Numbered from the stretch's first letter, positions 34,156-42,086 are shown. The stretch: 64,000 nucleotides of DNA from Pseudomonas sp. Irchel s3h14 (GCF_900187425.1 NZ_FYDJ01000012.1:119412-183411), one strand, 5' to 3'. Notes: generated by a model from the letters alone, not told the origin. Numbers and translations: made by a program.

Positions 34156-34920
34156 ATGAGCGAAGCAATCAAAAAGCCTGTGAGCCCTGAAGGCATTATT
34201 CAGATGCAGGGCGTGAACAAGTGGTACGGCCAGTTCCACGTGTTGAAAGACATCAACCTGAACGTTAAACAGGGCGAGCGTATCGTCCTGTGTGGCCCGT
34301 CGGGTTCCGGCAAATCCACCACCATCCGTTGCCTCAACCGTCTGGAAGAACACCAGCAGGGCCGCATCGTGGTCGATGGCGTGGAGCTGACCAACGACCT
34401 CAAGCAGATCGAATCGGTCCGCCGCGAAGTCGGCATGGTGTTCCAGCACTTCAACCTGTTCCCGCACCTGACCATCCTGCAGAACTGCACCCTGGCGCCG
34501 ATGTGGGTGCGCAAGATGCCCAAGCGCAAGGCCGAAGAAATCGCCATGCATTACCTGGAACGCGTCCGCATTCCGGAGCAGGCGCATAAATTCCCGGGGC
34601 AACTGTCCGGCGGTCAGCAACAGCGTGTGGCGATTGCCCGTGCCCTGTGCATGAAACCGAAAATCATGCTGTTCGACGAACCGACCTCGGCACTCGACCC
34701 GGAAATGGTGAAAGAGGTGCTGGACACCATGATCGGCCTGGCTGAAGACGGCATGACCATGCTCTGCGTGACCCACGAAATGGGCTTCGCCCGCACCGTG
34801 GCCAACCGTGTGATCTTCATGGACAAGGGGGAAATCGTTGAGCAGGCTGCGCCTAACGACTTCTTCGATAATCCGCAGAACGAGCGCACCAAGCTGTTCC
34901 TGAGCCAGATCCTGCATTGA
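34156..34920 (+). CDS. aapP: General L-amino acid ABC transporter ATP-binding protein AapP
   Basis: The 254-residue ATPase energises the Aap importer. Walker A is GPSGSGKST, the signature is LSGGQQQRVAIARAL, Walker B is IMLFDEPTSALDPEMV, and the switch His is in VTHEMGFA. The ATG at 34156 (MSEAIKKPVSPEGI) with AGGAG upstream is chosen; an in-frame ATG at 34048 lies inside aapM. It is the last gene of the operon and a strong terminator follows. Confidence 0.96.
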   Translation: MSEAIKKPVSPEGIIQMQGVNKWYGQFHVLKDINLNVKQGERIVLCGPSGSGKSTTIRCLNRLEEHQQGRIVVDGVELTNDLKQIESVRREVGMVFQHFNLFPHLTILQNCTLAPMWVRKMPKRKAEEIAMHYLERVRIPEQAHKFPGQLSGGQQQRVAIARALCMKPKIMLFDEPTSALDPEMVKEVLDTMIGLAEDGMTMLCVTHEMGFARTVANRVIFMDKGEIVEQAAPNDFFDNPQNERTKLFLSQILH

Positions 34921-34939
34921 TGCCAGGATGACTGGTTAA

Positions 34940-34972
34940 ACAAACCCGGCCTCGCGCCGGGTTTGTTTTTTG
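34940..34972. terminator. Terminator after aapP
   Basis: An 11-bp stem ACAAACCCGGC/GCCGGGTTTGT with loop CTCGC is followed by TTTTTT. It lies between convergent aapP and mqsA and probably serves mainly aapP. Confidence 0.9.
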
Positions 34973-34984
34973 TACTTCTGATGC

Positions 34985-35467
34985 TCAGGACACGGTGAGC
35001 GTTTCATGTTCCTTGTGCACCGTATCCTTGAAACCCCTCAAGTCCGCTCCTTCACCCAGGGTTCTCGCATCCGCGAGCAAGTGCGGGTAGCGATCAAGCA
35101 AGCGCATCAGCACCATCAGCGCCTTGGGTGGTAGTAATTCGCCGCGCTCATAGCGCGAAAATGCATTGTGTCCGCCGCCGGACAACAGCAGCACCGCTTC
35201 TTTTTGCGATAGATGCAGCTTGCGGCGGATGCGCTTCATCTCGTTGCCGATCATTTGTCTGCCGGCCATGACCAGTTCATCACCTGCGTCTGCATAGCGC
35301 TCCACACAACCGGGGTCGAATATCACTTCCCCGCATGCCTGGCACTCCCATCCAGACAAGTCATCGACCCGGCGCTCCATTCCCTTGACGCTCAAGGTTT
35401 CGCCGCGACCTTCGAAGTGCCTCATTCCCTCGCGCGCGCCGCAGCTGAAGCATTGTTTTGTAATCAT
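34985..35467 (-). CDS. mqsA: MqsA-type antitoxin with C-terminal extension
   Basis: This 160-residue antitoxin of the MqsR/MqsA type II pair also represses the operon. The N-terminal zinc domain has CFSC (Cys6, Cys9) and CQAC (Cys42, Cys45). The C-terminal Xre/HTH has LHLSQKEAVLLLSGGGHNAF followed by SRYERGELLPP, with the NAFSRYE segment that contacts DNA in E. coli MqsA. It is about 29 residues longer than the 131-residue E. coli protein, with an extra tail of about 24 residues after LLADAR. It overlaps mqsR by ATGA; the toxin gene comes first, as in E. coli. Confidence 0.9.
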   Translation of the reverse strand: MITKQCFSCGAREGMRHFEGRGETLSVKGMERRVDDLSGWECQACGEVIFDPGCVERYADAGDELVMAGRQMIGNEMKRIRRKLHLSQKEAVLLLSGGGHNAFSRYERGELLPPKALMVLMRLLDRYPHLLADARTLGEGADLRGFKDTVHKEHETLTVS

Positions 35468-35775
35468 GGGTTTTTCTCCTTGAAGGAGATCACCGGAGGT
35501 TCACCGCCTGAGCAATAAGTGACCTTGATGTAAATCTCCAGATCGTGCGAAGTGATGTGGTAGACGTCTTGCCAGATTCGATGATCGTCATAGGTGGTCA
35601 TCGATTTGTACAACATCTTGCTGTGCAATTCGAAAATGACTTCTTGCATCTCCCTGATGCTGAAGCCGAGGTCCATGCCGCTTTTCAGTGCGGTCTTGGT
35701 AAACGCGCCTTTGCCAAGCCGCCTGACATCTGCCTTTATCACCGAGAGATTGTAATGGGGTGTGTTCTTCTCCAT
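35464..35775 (-). CDS. mqsR: MqsR-type mRNA interferase toxin
   Basis: The 103-residue RelE-fold toxin cleaves mRNA, at GCU in E. coli. It starts MEKNTPHYNLS like E. coli MqsR and keeps YKSMTTYDDHRIWQDVY and the C-terminal SFKEK. Lys57, Gln69 and Tyr82 align with the E. coli residues Lys56, Gln68 and Tyr81 reported as important. It appears intact. A 23-bp palindrome 25 bp upstream of its ATG is the likely MqsA operator. The ribosome binding site is weak. Confidence 0.92.
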   Translation of the reverse strand: MEKNTPHYNLSVIKADVRRLGKGAFTKTALKSGMDLGFSIREMQEVIFELHSKMLYKSMTTYDDHRIWQDVYHITSHDLEIYIKVTYCSGGEPPVISFKEKNP

Positions 35776-35799
35776 AAGAAACCGTAAGTCCTGTCCCTG

Positions 35800-35822
35800 A
35801 AATTACCCTTAAAGGGTAATTT
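35800..35822 (-). promoter_or_regulatory. 23-bp palindrome, candidate MqsA operator
   Basis: The palindrome is centred on position 35811, with arms AAATTACCCTT and AAGGGTAATTT. Its inner ACCCT/AGGGT resembles the AACCT/AGGTT palindromes bound by E. coli MqsA. It lies just upstream of mqsR. Confidence 0.65.
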
Positions 35823-35908
35823 TGACTAATCGAAAATCCCGCTCCATTCCCTCTCTCTGACCGTAGGCGGTTGCCGTCCTACATGAAGCTGACTAACATG
35901 TCAGAAAA

Positions 35909-35929
35909 TTCATCCTATGATTGGATGAA
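35909..35929 (+). promoter_or_regulatory. 21-bp inverted repeat upstream of the GntR gene
   Basis: Arms TTCATCC/GGATGAA are perfect around a 7-bp centre (TATGATT). It ends 12 bp before the GntR start codon, a good place for an autoregulatory operator. Confidence 0.5.
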
Positions 35930-35941
35930 AGGGCGAATCTT

Positions 35942-36601
35942 ATGTCAGACATTTCTCCGCTAGTTAAACGGTCCCTGGTCGACCAGGCACTGGACCAGTT
36001 ACGCCTGCGCATCACCGAAGGCGTGTGGACGGTCGGCCAGCGTTTACCCACCGAGCCCGAGCTGTCCGCCGAGCTGGGCATCAGCCGCAACACCGTGCGT
36101 GAAGCCATGCGCGTATTGGCGTTTTCCGGGTTGATCGAAATCCGTCAGGGCGACGGCAGCTATTTGCGGGCGGTGGTCGATCCGCTCGACACCCTGAAGG
36201 CGTTGTCCCGCTGCTCCCACGAACAAGCCCGGGAAACACGGCACATTCTGGAAGTCGAGGCCATCGGCCTGGCCGCGTTGCGTCGCACCGACGAAGACCT
36301 GGTGGCATTGCGCGAGGCGTTAGGCGTCAGTGGCAGTCACTACCATGGCGATCTCGACACGTATATCGCCTGCGATCTGGTGTTCCACCGCCGTCTGGTT
36401 GACGCCGCACACAACCCGACGCTCAGCGAGCTGTACCGCTATTTCTCCAGCGTCGTCGGTGCGCATTTGCGCGAGACCCTGAACATTTCACCCCGACGCC
36501 AAGAGGTGTTCGACCTTCATATCGCACTGCTTGATGCCGTCGAACAACGTGACCCGGAACGGGCCAAAGCCCTGTCGAGGCAGTTGATCAATGAACCTTG
36601 A
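35942..36601 (+). CDS. GntR-family (FadR subfamily) regulator
   Basis: The 219-residue regulator has an N-terminal winged helix (VDQALDQLRLRITEGVWTVG, LPTEPELSAELGISRNTVRE, AMRVLAFSGLIEIRQGDGSY) and a C-terminal all-helical FCD ligand domain (about 85-215). FCD metal-type residues are seen in CDLVFHRRLVDAAHNPTL. The ATG at 35942 with AAGGG eight bases upstream is chosen over a TTG seven codons earlier. Its end overlaps the following MFS gene by 11 bp, so it probably controls that transporter in answer to its substrate. The effector is unknown. Confidence 0.9.
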   Translation: MSDISPLVKRSLVDQALDQLRLRITEGVWTVGQRLPTEPELSAELGISRNTVREAMRVLAFSGLIEIRQGDGSYLRAVVDPLDTLKALSRCSHEQARETRHILEVEAIGLAALRRTDEDLVALREALGVSGSHYHGDLDTYIACDLVFHRRLVDAAHNPTLSELYRYFSSVVGAHLRETLNISPRRQEVFDLHIALLDAVEQRDPERAKALSRQLINEP

Positions 36602-37907
36602 AACCGAGAACCCCATGTCCAGCCAGCAGGTCAACAACAGCAGCATCCCCCAGGCCAAGCGCACGGCGGAGCTCGAAGAGCTGCTGATCGACGCCGAGGC
36701 GGATGACGAACAGGTCCAGCAAAGTCACCCGATCCTGCGCCGCCCGTGGCTGTTGTTGCTGGGCCTGATTCTGGTGGCGCTGAACCTGCGCCCGGCGCTG
36801 TCGAGCATGGCGCCGATGCTCAGTGAGGTTTCGAAAACCCTCGGTTTGTCGGCAGCCCAGGCCGGTTTGCTGACGACGTTGCCGGTGCTGTGCCTTGGCT
36901 TGTTTGCACCACTGGCGCCCGTGCTGGCACGACGTTTCGGTGCCGAGCGAGTGGTGTTGGGCATTCTCTTGATGTTGGCCGGCGGGATCATCCTGCGCAG
37001 TTCGTTCGGCGAGATCGGCCTGTTTGCCGGAAGCGTGCTGGCCGGCGCGAGCATTGGTGTGATCGGCGTATTGCTGCCAGGTATTGTTAAACGCGACTTC
37101 GCGAAACACGCGGGCACCATGACCGGCGTCTACACCATGGCCCTGTGCCTGGGCGCGGCGATGGCAGCAGGGGCGACCGTGCCGTTGAGCGAGCATTTCG
37201 ACAAGAGCTGGGCGTTGGGCCTCGGCTTCTGGGTGGTTCCGGCATTGGTCGCGGCGATTTTCTGGTTGCCGCAAGTCGGCCAGAAACACGGCGCGCACAA
37301 CGTCGCGTATCGGGTTCGCGGTCTGCTGCGTGATCCACTGGCCTGGCAAGTGACGCTCTACATGGGCCTGCAATCTTCTCTGGCCTACATCGTGTTCGGC
37401 TGGTTGCCGTCGATCCTGATCGGTCGCGGCCTGACGCCGACCCAGGCAGGCCTGGTGCTGTCAGGCTCGGTCATCGTTCAGTTGGCGAGTTCACTGGCGG
37501 CGCCATGGCTGGCGACGCGTGGCAAGGATCAGCGTCTGGCGATCGTCATCGTCATGCTGCTGACCCTTGGCGGCTTGTTCGGTTGTCTTTACGCACCGAT
37601 CGAAGGCTTGTGGGGTTGGGCGATCCTGCTGGGGCTGGGGCAGGGCGGTACGTTCAGTCTGGCGTTGACCTTGATCGTGCTGCGTTCGCGGGACGCTCAT
37701 GTCGCGGCGAACCTGTCGAGCATGGCCCAGGGCTTCGGTTACACCCTGGCGTCCATGGGCCCGTTCGCGGTCGGCCTCGTGCATGACTGGACCGGCGGCT
37801 GGAACGCCCTGGGCTGGATTTTCGGCATCATCGGCCTGGGAGCGATCATCGCCGGCCTGGGCGCCGGACGTTCGCTGTACGTCCAGGTCAAAAGCGAAAA
37901 GGTCTGA
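36591..37907 (+). CDS. CynX/NimT-type MFS transporter
   Basis: The 438-residue inner-membrane transporter has about 12 segments, starting with PWLLLLGLILVALNLRPALS. The latter part, LNLRPALSSMAPML, is the hallmark of the CynX/NimT (cyanate or 2-nitroimidazole transporter-like) family. The first 50 residues are an acidic cytoplasmic extension (LLIDAEADDEQVQQ). It overlaps the GntR gene by 11 bp and is therefore translationally coupled. No cyanase gene is next to it, so cyanate transport is not supported; the substrate is unknown. Confidence 0.9.
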   Translation: MNLETENPMSSQQVNNSSIPQAKRTAELEELLIDAEADDEQVQQSHPILRRPWLLLLGLILVALNLRPALSSMAPMLSEVSKTLGLSAAQAGLLTTLPVLCLGLFAPLAPVLARRFGAERVVLGILLMLAGGIILRSSFGEIGLFAGSVLAGASIGVIGVLLPGIVKRDFAKHAGTMTGVYTMALCLGAAMAAGATVPLSEHFDKSWALGLGFWVVPALVAAIFWLPQVGQKHGAHNVAYRVRGLLRDPLAWQVTLYMGLQSSLAYIVFGWLPSILIGRGLTPTQAGLVLSGSVIVQLASSLAAPWLATRGKDQRLAIVIVMLLTLGGLFGCLYAPIEGLWGWAILLGLGQGGTFSLALTLIVLRSRDAHVAANLSSMAQGFGYTLASMGPFAVGLVHDWTGGWNALGWIFGIIGLGAIIAGLGAGRSLYVQVKSEKV

Positions 37908-38034
37908 CACCCGCACACTGTCGGTATTCGGCTCACGAATGCCGATAGTGTTCCGCGCCTTTGTTGACTATCGTGCAGGCAATCTTTTGAAACCACTTTG
38001 CGCATCTATTTGCACATCCAGAGGGAGCCTGTCC

Positions 38035-38505
38035 ATGAGTGATGCCCACAACGCATTGATCACCCAGTTCTACCAAGCCTTCCAGCGGCTGGATGCCGAG
38101 GCCATGAGCGCCTGCTATACCGACGACGTGGTGTTCAGTGATCCGGCATTCGGCGAACTGCGTGGCCGCGATGCCGGCGACATGTGGCGGATGCTCACCA
38201 CTCGGGCCAAGGATTTTTCCCTGACGTTCGATAACGTGCGCAGCGATGAGCGCACGGGTGGCGCCCATTGGGTGGCAACGTATCTGTTCAGCCAGACCGG
38301 CAACACCGTGGTCAACGACATTCAGGCGCGGTTTGTTTTTCGCGATGGCAAGATTTGCGAGCATCACGACAGCTTCGATCTGTGGGCCTGGTCCCGACAG
38401 GCGCTGGGTTTCAAAGGGCTGTTGTTGGGCTGGACGCCGGTGGTGAGAAACGCCGTGCACGCGCAAGCCTTGAAGGGCCTGAAGGCATTCCAGGCCAGTC
38501 GCTGA
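38035..38505 (+). CDS. SnoaL/NTF2-like protein
   Basis: The 156-residue soluble protein has the cone-shaped NTF2 fold of SnoaL-like proteins. MSDAHNALITQFYQAFQRLD, YTDDVVFSDPAFGELRGRDA and FVFRDGKICEHHDSFDLWAW are characteristic. The family includes ketosteroid isomerase-like enzymes and binding proteins, and no specific reaction can be assigned. The ATG at 38035 follows GAGGGAG. It is separated from the MFS gene by 127 bp. Confidence 0.87.
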   Translation: MSDAHNALITQFYQAFQRLDAEAMSACYTDDVVFSDPAFGELRGRDAGDMWRMLTTRAKDFSLTFDNVRSDERTGGAHWVATYLFSQTGNTVVNDIQARFVFRDGKICEHHDSFDLWAWSRQALGFKGLLLGWTPVVRNAVHAQALKGLKAFQASR

Positions 38506-38545
38506 TAAGATCGCGGCTTGTTTCCTTTCAAGCCTTGATCGTCAC

Positions 38546-38866
38546 GTGAGCACCCCGAGCGAATCTTCCGTCATTACCGCCGAACCGGCGCTGCCAGTCA
38601 GCAAACCCTGGTTCGTCTACCTCGTTCGCGCGGCCAATGGTTCGCTCTACTGCGGGATCAGCGATGATCCCGTGCGCCGCTTCGCCACGCACCAGAGTGG
38701 CAAGGGCGCGCGTTTTTTCCTCTCCAGCCCGGCCGTGGCATTGGTCTACACCGAAGCCTGCCGCGACAAAAGCGAAGCGCTGCGGCAGGAACGGCTGATC
38801 AAAAAACTCAAGAAAAGCGCCAAGGAATGCCTGGTGGCGAGTGCTGTTGCGGGCTTATCAATCTGA
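38546..38866 (+). CDS. GIY-YIG domain protein (YhbQ/UPF0213 type)
   Basis: The 106-residue protein is a single GIY-YIG nuclease-like domain. WFVYLVRAANGSLYCGISDD holds the two motif strands (YLV and YCGI); RFATHQSGKGARF and the C-terminal EALRQERLIKKLKKSAK complete it. E. coli YhbQ is the nearest known type, with reported DNA nuclease activity. It starts at GTG (38546) with a weak ribosome binding site; no better start exists in frame before the conserved motif. Confidence 0.88.
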   Translation: MSTPSESSVITAEPALPVSKPWFVYLVRAANGSLYCGISDDPVRRFATHQSGKGARFFLSSPAVALVYTEACRDKSEALRQERLIKKLKKSAKECLVASAVAGLSI

Positions 38867-38954
38867 CTGATAAGTGCCCATCAGGCAGATGGCTGGGCTG
38901 CTCAGGGAATGCGCGCTAAGCTGCGGATTCCCTATCCGTGCGGCGGAGCCGAGC

Positions 38955-39890
38955 ATGTCAGAGTTAATTCTTCATCATTACCCGACGTCCCTTTTCGCCG
39001 AAAAGGCCCGCTTGCTGCTGGGCTTCAAGGGGCTGTCCTGGCGCTCGGTGAAGATCTCGCCGGTGATGCCAAAACCCGATCTGACCGCGCTGACCGGCGG
39101 CTACCGCAAGACGCCGGTATTGCAGATTGGCGCGGATATCTATTGCGACACGTCGCTGATCGCCCGTCGTCTGGAGCAGGAAAAAGCCTTGCCGGCGTTC
39201 TTCCCGGAAGGTCAGGAAATGATTGCCGCCACGTTCGCCGCATGGGCGGATTCGGTGGTGTTCCAGCACGCGGTCAGCCTGGTGTTTCAACCGGAATCGA
39301 TTGCCGTGCGCTTCGGCAATATGCCGCCGGAAGCGATCAAGGCGTTCATTGCCGATCGCGCGGAGTTGTTCAGCGGTGGCAGCGCCACACGGCTGTCGGC
39401 AGAGCAGGCCCGGCATCAATGGCCGACCATCATGGCGCGTCTGGAACAACAGCTTCAGCGCGAGCAGGGCGACTTCCTGTTCGGCGAGCCGTCGATTGCC
39501 GACTTCGCCCTGGCCCATCCGTTGTGGTTCCTCAAGGCTACGCCCGTCACTTCACCGTTGGTCGATGCTTATCCAGCGGTTTCGGCGTGGCTGGGTCGCG
39601 TGTTGGGCTTCGGTCATGGCGCGTTCAGCGAGATGAGCTCCGAGGAGGCGCTGGAGGTTGCGCGCAATGCCACACCGGCCGCATTGCCGGATGAGCAATT
39701 CGACGAGCCGAATGGTTTTGAGGCTGGCCAGCAGGTGGTCATTGCCGCCATCGATTACGGCGTTGACCCGGTGGCGGGTGAATTGCTGTTTGCAGGCAGT
39801 GAAGAATTGATTCTGCGTCGCGAAGACGAGCGGGGCGGCGTGGTGCATGTGCACTTTCCGCGGTTCGGGTTCCGCATCGAAAAACGCTGA
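38955..39890 (+). CDS. Glutathione S-transferase-like protein with extra C-terminal domain
   Basis: The 311-residue protein has an N-terminal thioredoxin fold of GST type (ELILHHYPTSLFAEKARLLL, GGYRKTPVLQIGADIYCDTS). An all-helical GST C-terminal domain follows to about residue 240 (GDFLFGEPSIADFALAHPLW). A further segment of roughly 65 residues (FEAGQQVVIAAIDYGVDPVA and VVHVHFPRFGFRIEKR) is predicted beta-rich and is absent from ordinary GSTs of 200-230 residues. Its role is unknown. The ATG at 38955 follows CGGAG. It converges with the glutaredoxin gene across a REPIN. Confidence 0.85.
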   Translation: MSELILHHYPTSLFAEKARLLLGFKGLSWRSVKISPVMPKPDLTALTGGYRKTPVLQIGADIYCDTSLIARRLEQEKALPAFFPEGQEMIAATFAAWADSVVFQHAVSLVFQPESIAVRFGNMPPEAIKAFIADRAELFSGGSATRLSAEQARHQWPTIMARLEQQLQREQGDFLFGEPSIADFALAHPLWFLKATPVTSPLVDAYPAVSAWLGRVLGFGHGAFSEMSSEEALEVARNATPAALPDEQFDEPNGFEAGQQVVIAAIDYGVDPVAGELLFAGSEELILRREDERGGVVHVHFPRFGFRIEKR

Positions 39891-39902
39891 GCCCCACGCC
39901 TT

Positions 39903-39992
39903 TGTAGGAGCATGGCTTGCCCGCGATGAACGATTACACGGTGTGACGGTTACACCGAGTCGCGGCCATCGCGGGCAAGCCATGCTCCTACA
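39903..39992. repeat. REPIN (GTAGGAGCATGGCTTGCC type)
   Basis: Perfect 26-bp arms (TGTAGGAGCATGGCTTGCCC...) flank 38 bp. It lies between the convergent GST-like and glutaredoxin genes. Confidence 0.9.
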
Positions 39993-40003
39993 GGGATTTG
40001 TGT

Positions 40004-40354
40004 TTACTTCAGTGCGGCCAGGATTTCATCCGGGTCATACCCGCGAATCAACGTCCCGTTCACATCGATGATCGGAATTCCGCCGCCACCCAGCGCTTCG
40101 TAGGCCTTGCGCGCCTCGGCATCCTTCTCGATATCGAACTCCTTGTACGGAATGCCCTTCTGATCGAGAAAGCGCCGGGTCAGTTTGCAGTAGCCACACC
40201 ATTCGGTGGCATAGAGCACAACGTTGGCCTTGGCCTGAGTCTGCTCTGACACCACCTGTGCCGGATGGAACACCCGCTCGATCTTGCCCCAGTTCTGGTA
40301 GACCACAACCACCAGCAGGATCAGCAGGAATTTTTTCAGTACGCCGCCGAGCAT
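40004..40354 (-). CDS. Membrane-anchored glutaredoxin-like protein
   Basis: The 116-residue protein has an N-terminal hydrophobic anchor (KFLLILLVVVVYQNW). A glutaredoxin fold follows: VVLYATEWCGYCKLTRRFLD with the CxxC active site CGYC, then the cis-Pro segment GGGGIPIIDVNG. The anchor puts the domain at the membrane; which side it faces is not certain. The start overlaps the ndpA stop (TGATG), so the two are translationally coupled, and a link to ndpA is an open question. Confidence 0.88.
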   Translation of the reverse strand: MLGGVLKKFLLILLVVVVYQNWGKIERVFHPAQVVSEQTQAKANVVLYATEWCGYCKLTRRFLDQKGIPYKEFDIEKDAEARKAYEALGGGGIPIIDVNGTLIRGYDPDEILAALK

Positions 40355-41358
40355 CAGTTACGTCGCTTGAGCTGATCGGTGAGTTGGGTCGGCAGACCTT
40401 TGATGATCAGCGTGCCGGCTTCTTCGTCGTATTCGATCTTTGAGCCCAGCAGGTGCGCTTCGAAGCTGATGGACAGGCCCTCGGCGCGACCGGTGAAGCG
40501 GCGGAACTGGTTGAGGGTACGCTTATCTGCCGGAATCTCCGGCGACAGGCCGTAGTCCTTGTTGCGGATGTGGTCGTAGAAGGCTTTCGGGCGCTCTTCG
40601 TCGATCAGCTCCGAGAGTTCTTCCAGGCCCATGGGTTCACCCAGTTTTGCCTGGCTGCTGGCGTAATCCACCAGGGTTTTGGTTTTCTCGCGGGCGGATT
40701 CTTCCGGCAGGTCTTCGCTTTCGACGAAGTCACTGAAGGCCTTGAGCAGGGTGCGGGTTTCGCCGGGGCCGTCGACGCCTTCCTGGCAGCCGATGAAGTC
40801 GCGGAAATACTCCGAAACCTTTTTGCCGTTCTTGCCTTTGATGAACGAAATGTACTGCTTGGACTGCTTGTTGTTCTGCCACTCGGACACGTTGATCCGC
40901 GCCGCCAGGTGCAGTTGGCCCAGATCCAGGTGTCGGGACGGGGTCACGTCCAGCTGATCGGTCACTGCAACGCCTTCACTGTGGTGTAGCAGGGCGATCG
41001 CCAGGTAGTCGGTCATGCCTTGCTGATAATGCGCAAACAGCACGTGGCCGCCCACAGAGAGGTTCGATTCTTCCATCAGCTTTTGCAGATGTTCCACCGC
41101 CACCCGGCTGAACGCTGTGAAATCCTTGCCGCCATCGAGGTATTCCTTCAGCCAGCCGCTGAACGGATGCGCTCCGGACTCGGCATGGAAGAAACCCCAA
41201 GCCTTGCCTTGTTTGGCGTTGTAGCTCTCATTGAGGTCGGCAAGCATGTACTCGATGGCGCTCGACTCGGCCAGTTCGGAATCGCGAGCGTGGAGAACTG
41301 CTGGCGTGCCGTCGGGTTTTTTGTCGATCAGGTGGACGATGCAATGACGGATCGGCAT
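40354..41358 (-). CDS. ndpA: Nucleoid-associated protein NdpA/YejK
   Basis: The 334-residue nucleoid-associated protein belongs to the NdpA (37-kDa) family, one domain throughout. It starts MPIRHCIVHLIDKKPDGTPA and shows ESNLSVGGHVLFAHYQQGMT, KQYISFIKGKNGKKVSEYFR and LSISFEAHLLGSKIEYDEEA. The family binds DNA, but its cellular task is poorly defined. It is followed, with overlap, by the glutaredoxin gene and is divergent from hupN, an arrangement also recalled in P. putida. Confidence 0.94.
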   Translation of the reverse strand: MPIRHCIVHLIDKKPDGTPAVLHARDSELAESSAIEYMLADLNESYNAKQGKAWGFFHAESGAHPFSGWLKEYLDGGKDFTAFSRVAVEHLQKLMEESNLSVGGHVLFAHYQQGMTDYLAIALLHHSEGVAVTDQLDVTPSRHLDLGQLHLAARINVSEWQNNKQSKQYISFIKGKNGKKVSEYFRDFIGCQEGVDGPGETRTLLKAFSDFVESEDLPEESAREKTKTLVDYASSQAKLGEPMGLEELSELIDEERPKAFYDHIRNKDYGLSPEIPADKRTLNQFRRFTGRAEGLSISFEAHLLGSKIEYDEEAGTLIIKGLPTQLTDQLKRRN

Positions 41359-41753
41359 GGGCTTCTCGGCTGATTGAAGAGAGGAGGGCGTGCTCCCCCA
41401 AAAAGTGCCAAGTGTACCGCAACCACTGGTTTTGGCGCGGCACGAAGGGCAATTCGCAGGTGTCCGATGGCGCTTATGCTGTTTTTTACAGTTTTAGAGC
41501 AATAAAGCTGACCAAATGGGTAGCTAGAGGCGGATATTTCCCCGTCTCTGTGCTAGTTTTGCCCGGTCTTACGCGAAGTCACTGCGTTAAGCGTGCATTC
41601 AGCATTTGTCAGGTCGAACCAAACCCTGATTTCGGTATCTATAACCCCGACTCGTCGTGGTTATAGCCGAGGGTGCCAGATCCAGAAGATCGGGCTCGAT
41701 GGCTGACACTGCACTCTGCAATCCATATGAATTTGATAGGGAAGGAACATTAC
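41359..41753. other. Divergent intergenic region ndpA-hupN
   Basis: The 395-bp region holds no convincing ORF. The only clear structure is the hairpin at 41639-41666. A good ribosome binding site (GGAAGGAA) stands just before hupN. No clear promoter could be assigned by eye. Confidence 0.6.
41639..41666 (+). promoter_or_regulatory. 28-nt hairpin or palindrome upstream of hupN
   Basis: CTATAACC/GGTTATAG arms (8 bp) enclose an inner CGA/TCG pairing with a CTCG loop. It lies 88 bp before the hupN start and could be an operator or a leader hairpin. Confidence 0.45.
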
Positions 41754-42035
41754 ATGGCTCTTACTAAAGACCAACTGATCGCCGACATCGCTGAAGCTAT
41801 CGACGCGCCAAAAACTACCGCGCGTAACGCTCTGGACCAACTGGGCCAAATCGTTGCTGATCAGCTGGAAAACGGCGGCGAAATCACCCTGCCAGGTATC
41901 GGCAAGCTGAAAGTGACTGAGCGTCCTGCCCGTACCGGCCGCAACCCTTCGACTGGCGCTGCCATCGAAATCGCTGCCAAGAAAGTTATCAAGCTGGTTG
42001 TGGCCAAAGGCCTGACCGACGCTGTTAACAAGTAA
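41754..42035 (+). CDS. hupN: HU-family DNA-binding protein (HupN)
   Basis: The 93-residue histone-like protein bends and compacts DNA. MALTKDQLIADIAEAIDAPK opens the HU dimerisation helices. GIGKLKVTERPARTGRNPST holds the DNA-binding arm with the RxGRNPxTG motif, and VIKLVVAKGLTDAVNK ends it. The hupN symbol, rather than hupA or hupB, is chosen because the neighbours (ndpA, rlmF, valS) match the P. putida hupN locus as I recall it. A strong terminator follows. Confidence 0.93.
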   Translation: MALTKDQLIADIAEAIDAPKTTARNALDQLGQIVADQLENGGEITLPGIGKLKVTERPARTGRNPSTGAAIEIAAKKVIKLVVAKGLTDAVNK

Positions 42036-42044
42036 GACGCATTA

Positions 42045-42086
42045 AAAAAAGCCGTGCTCCGGAGTGATCCGGGCACGGCTTTTTTG
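42045..42086 (+). terminator. Terminator after hupN
   Basis: Stem AGCCGTGC/GCACGGCT flanked by A6 and T6 with a 15-nt loop. It begins 10 bp after the hupN stop and may also serve the opposite strand. Confidence 0.92.

Noticed and set aside
36591..37907. Calling the MFS protein a cyanate transporter
   Set aside because: The family name CynX is only a similarity label; no cyanase or carbonic anhydrase gene lies nearby.
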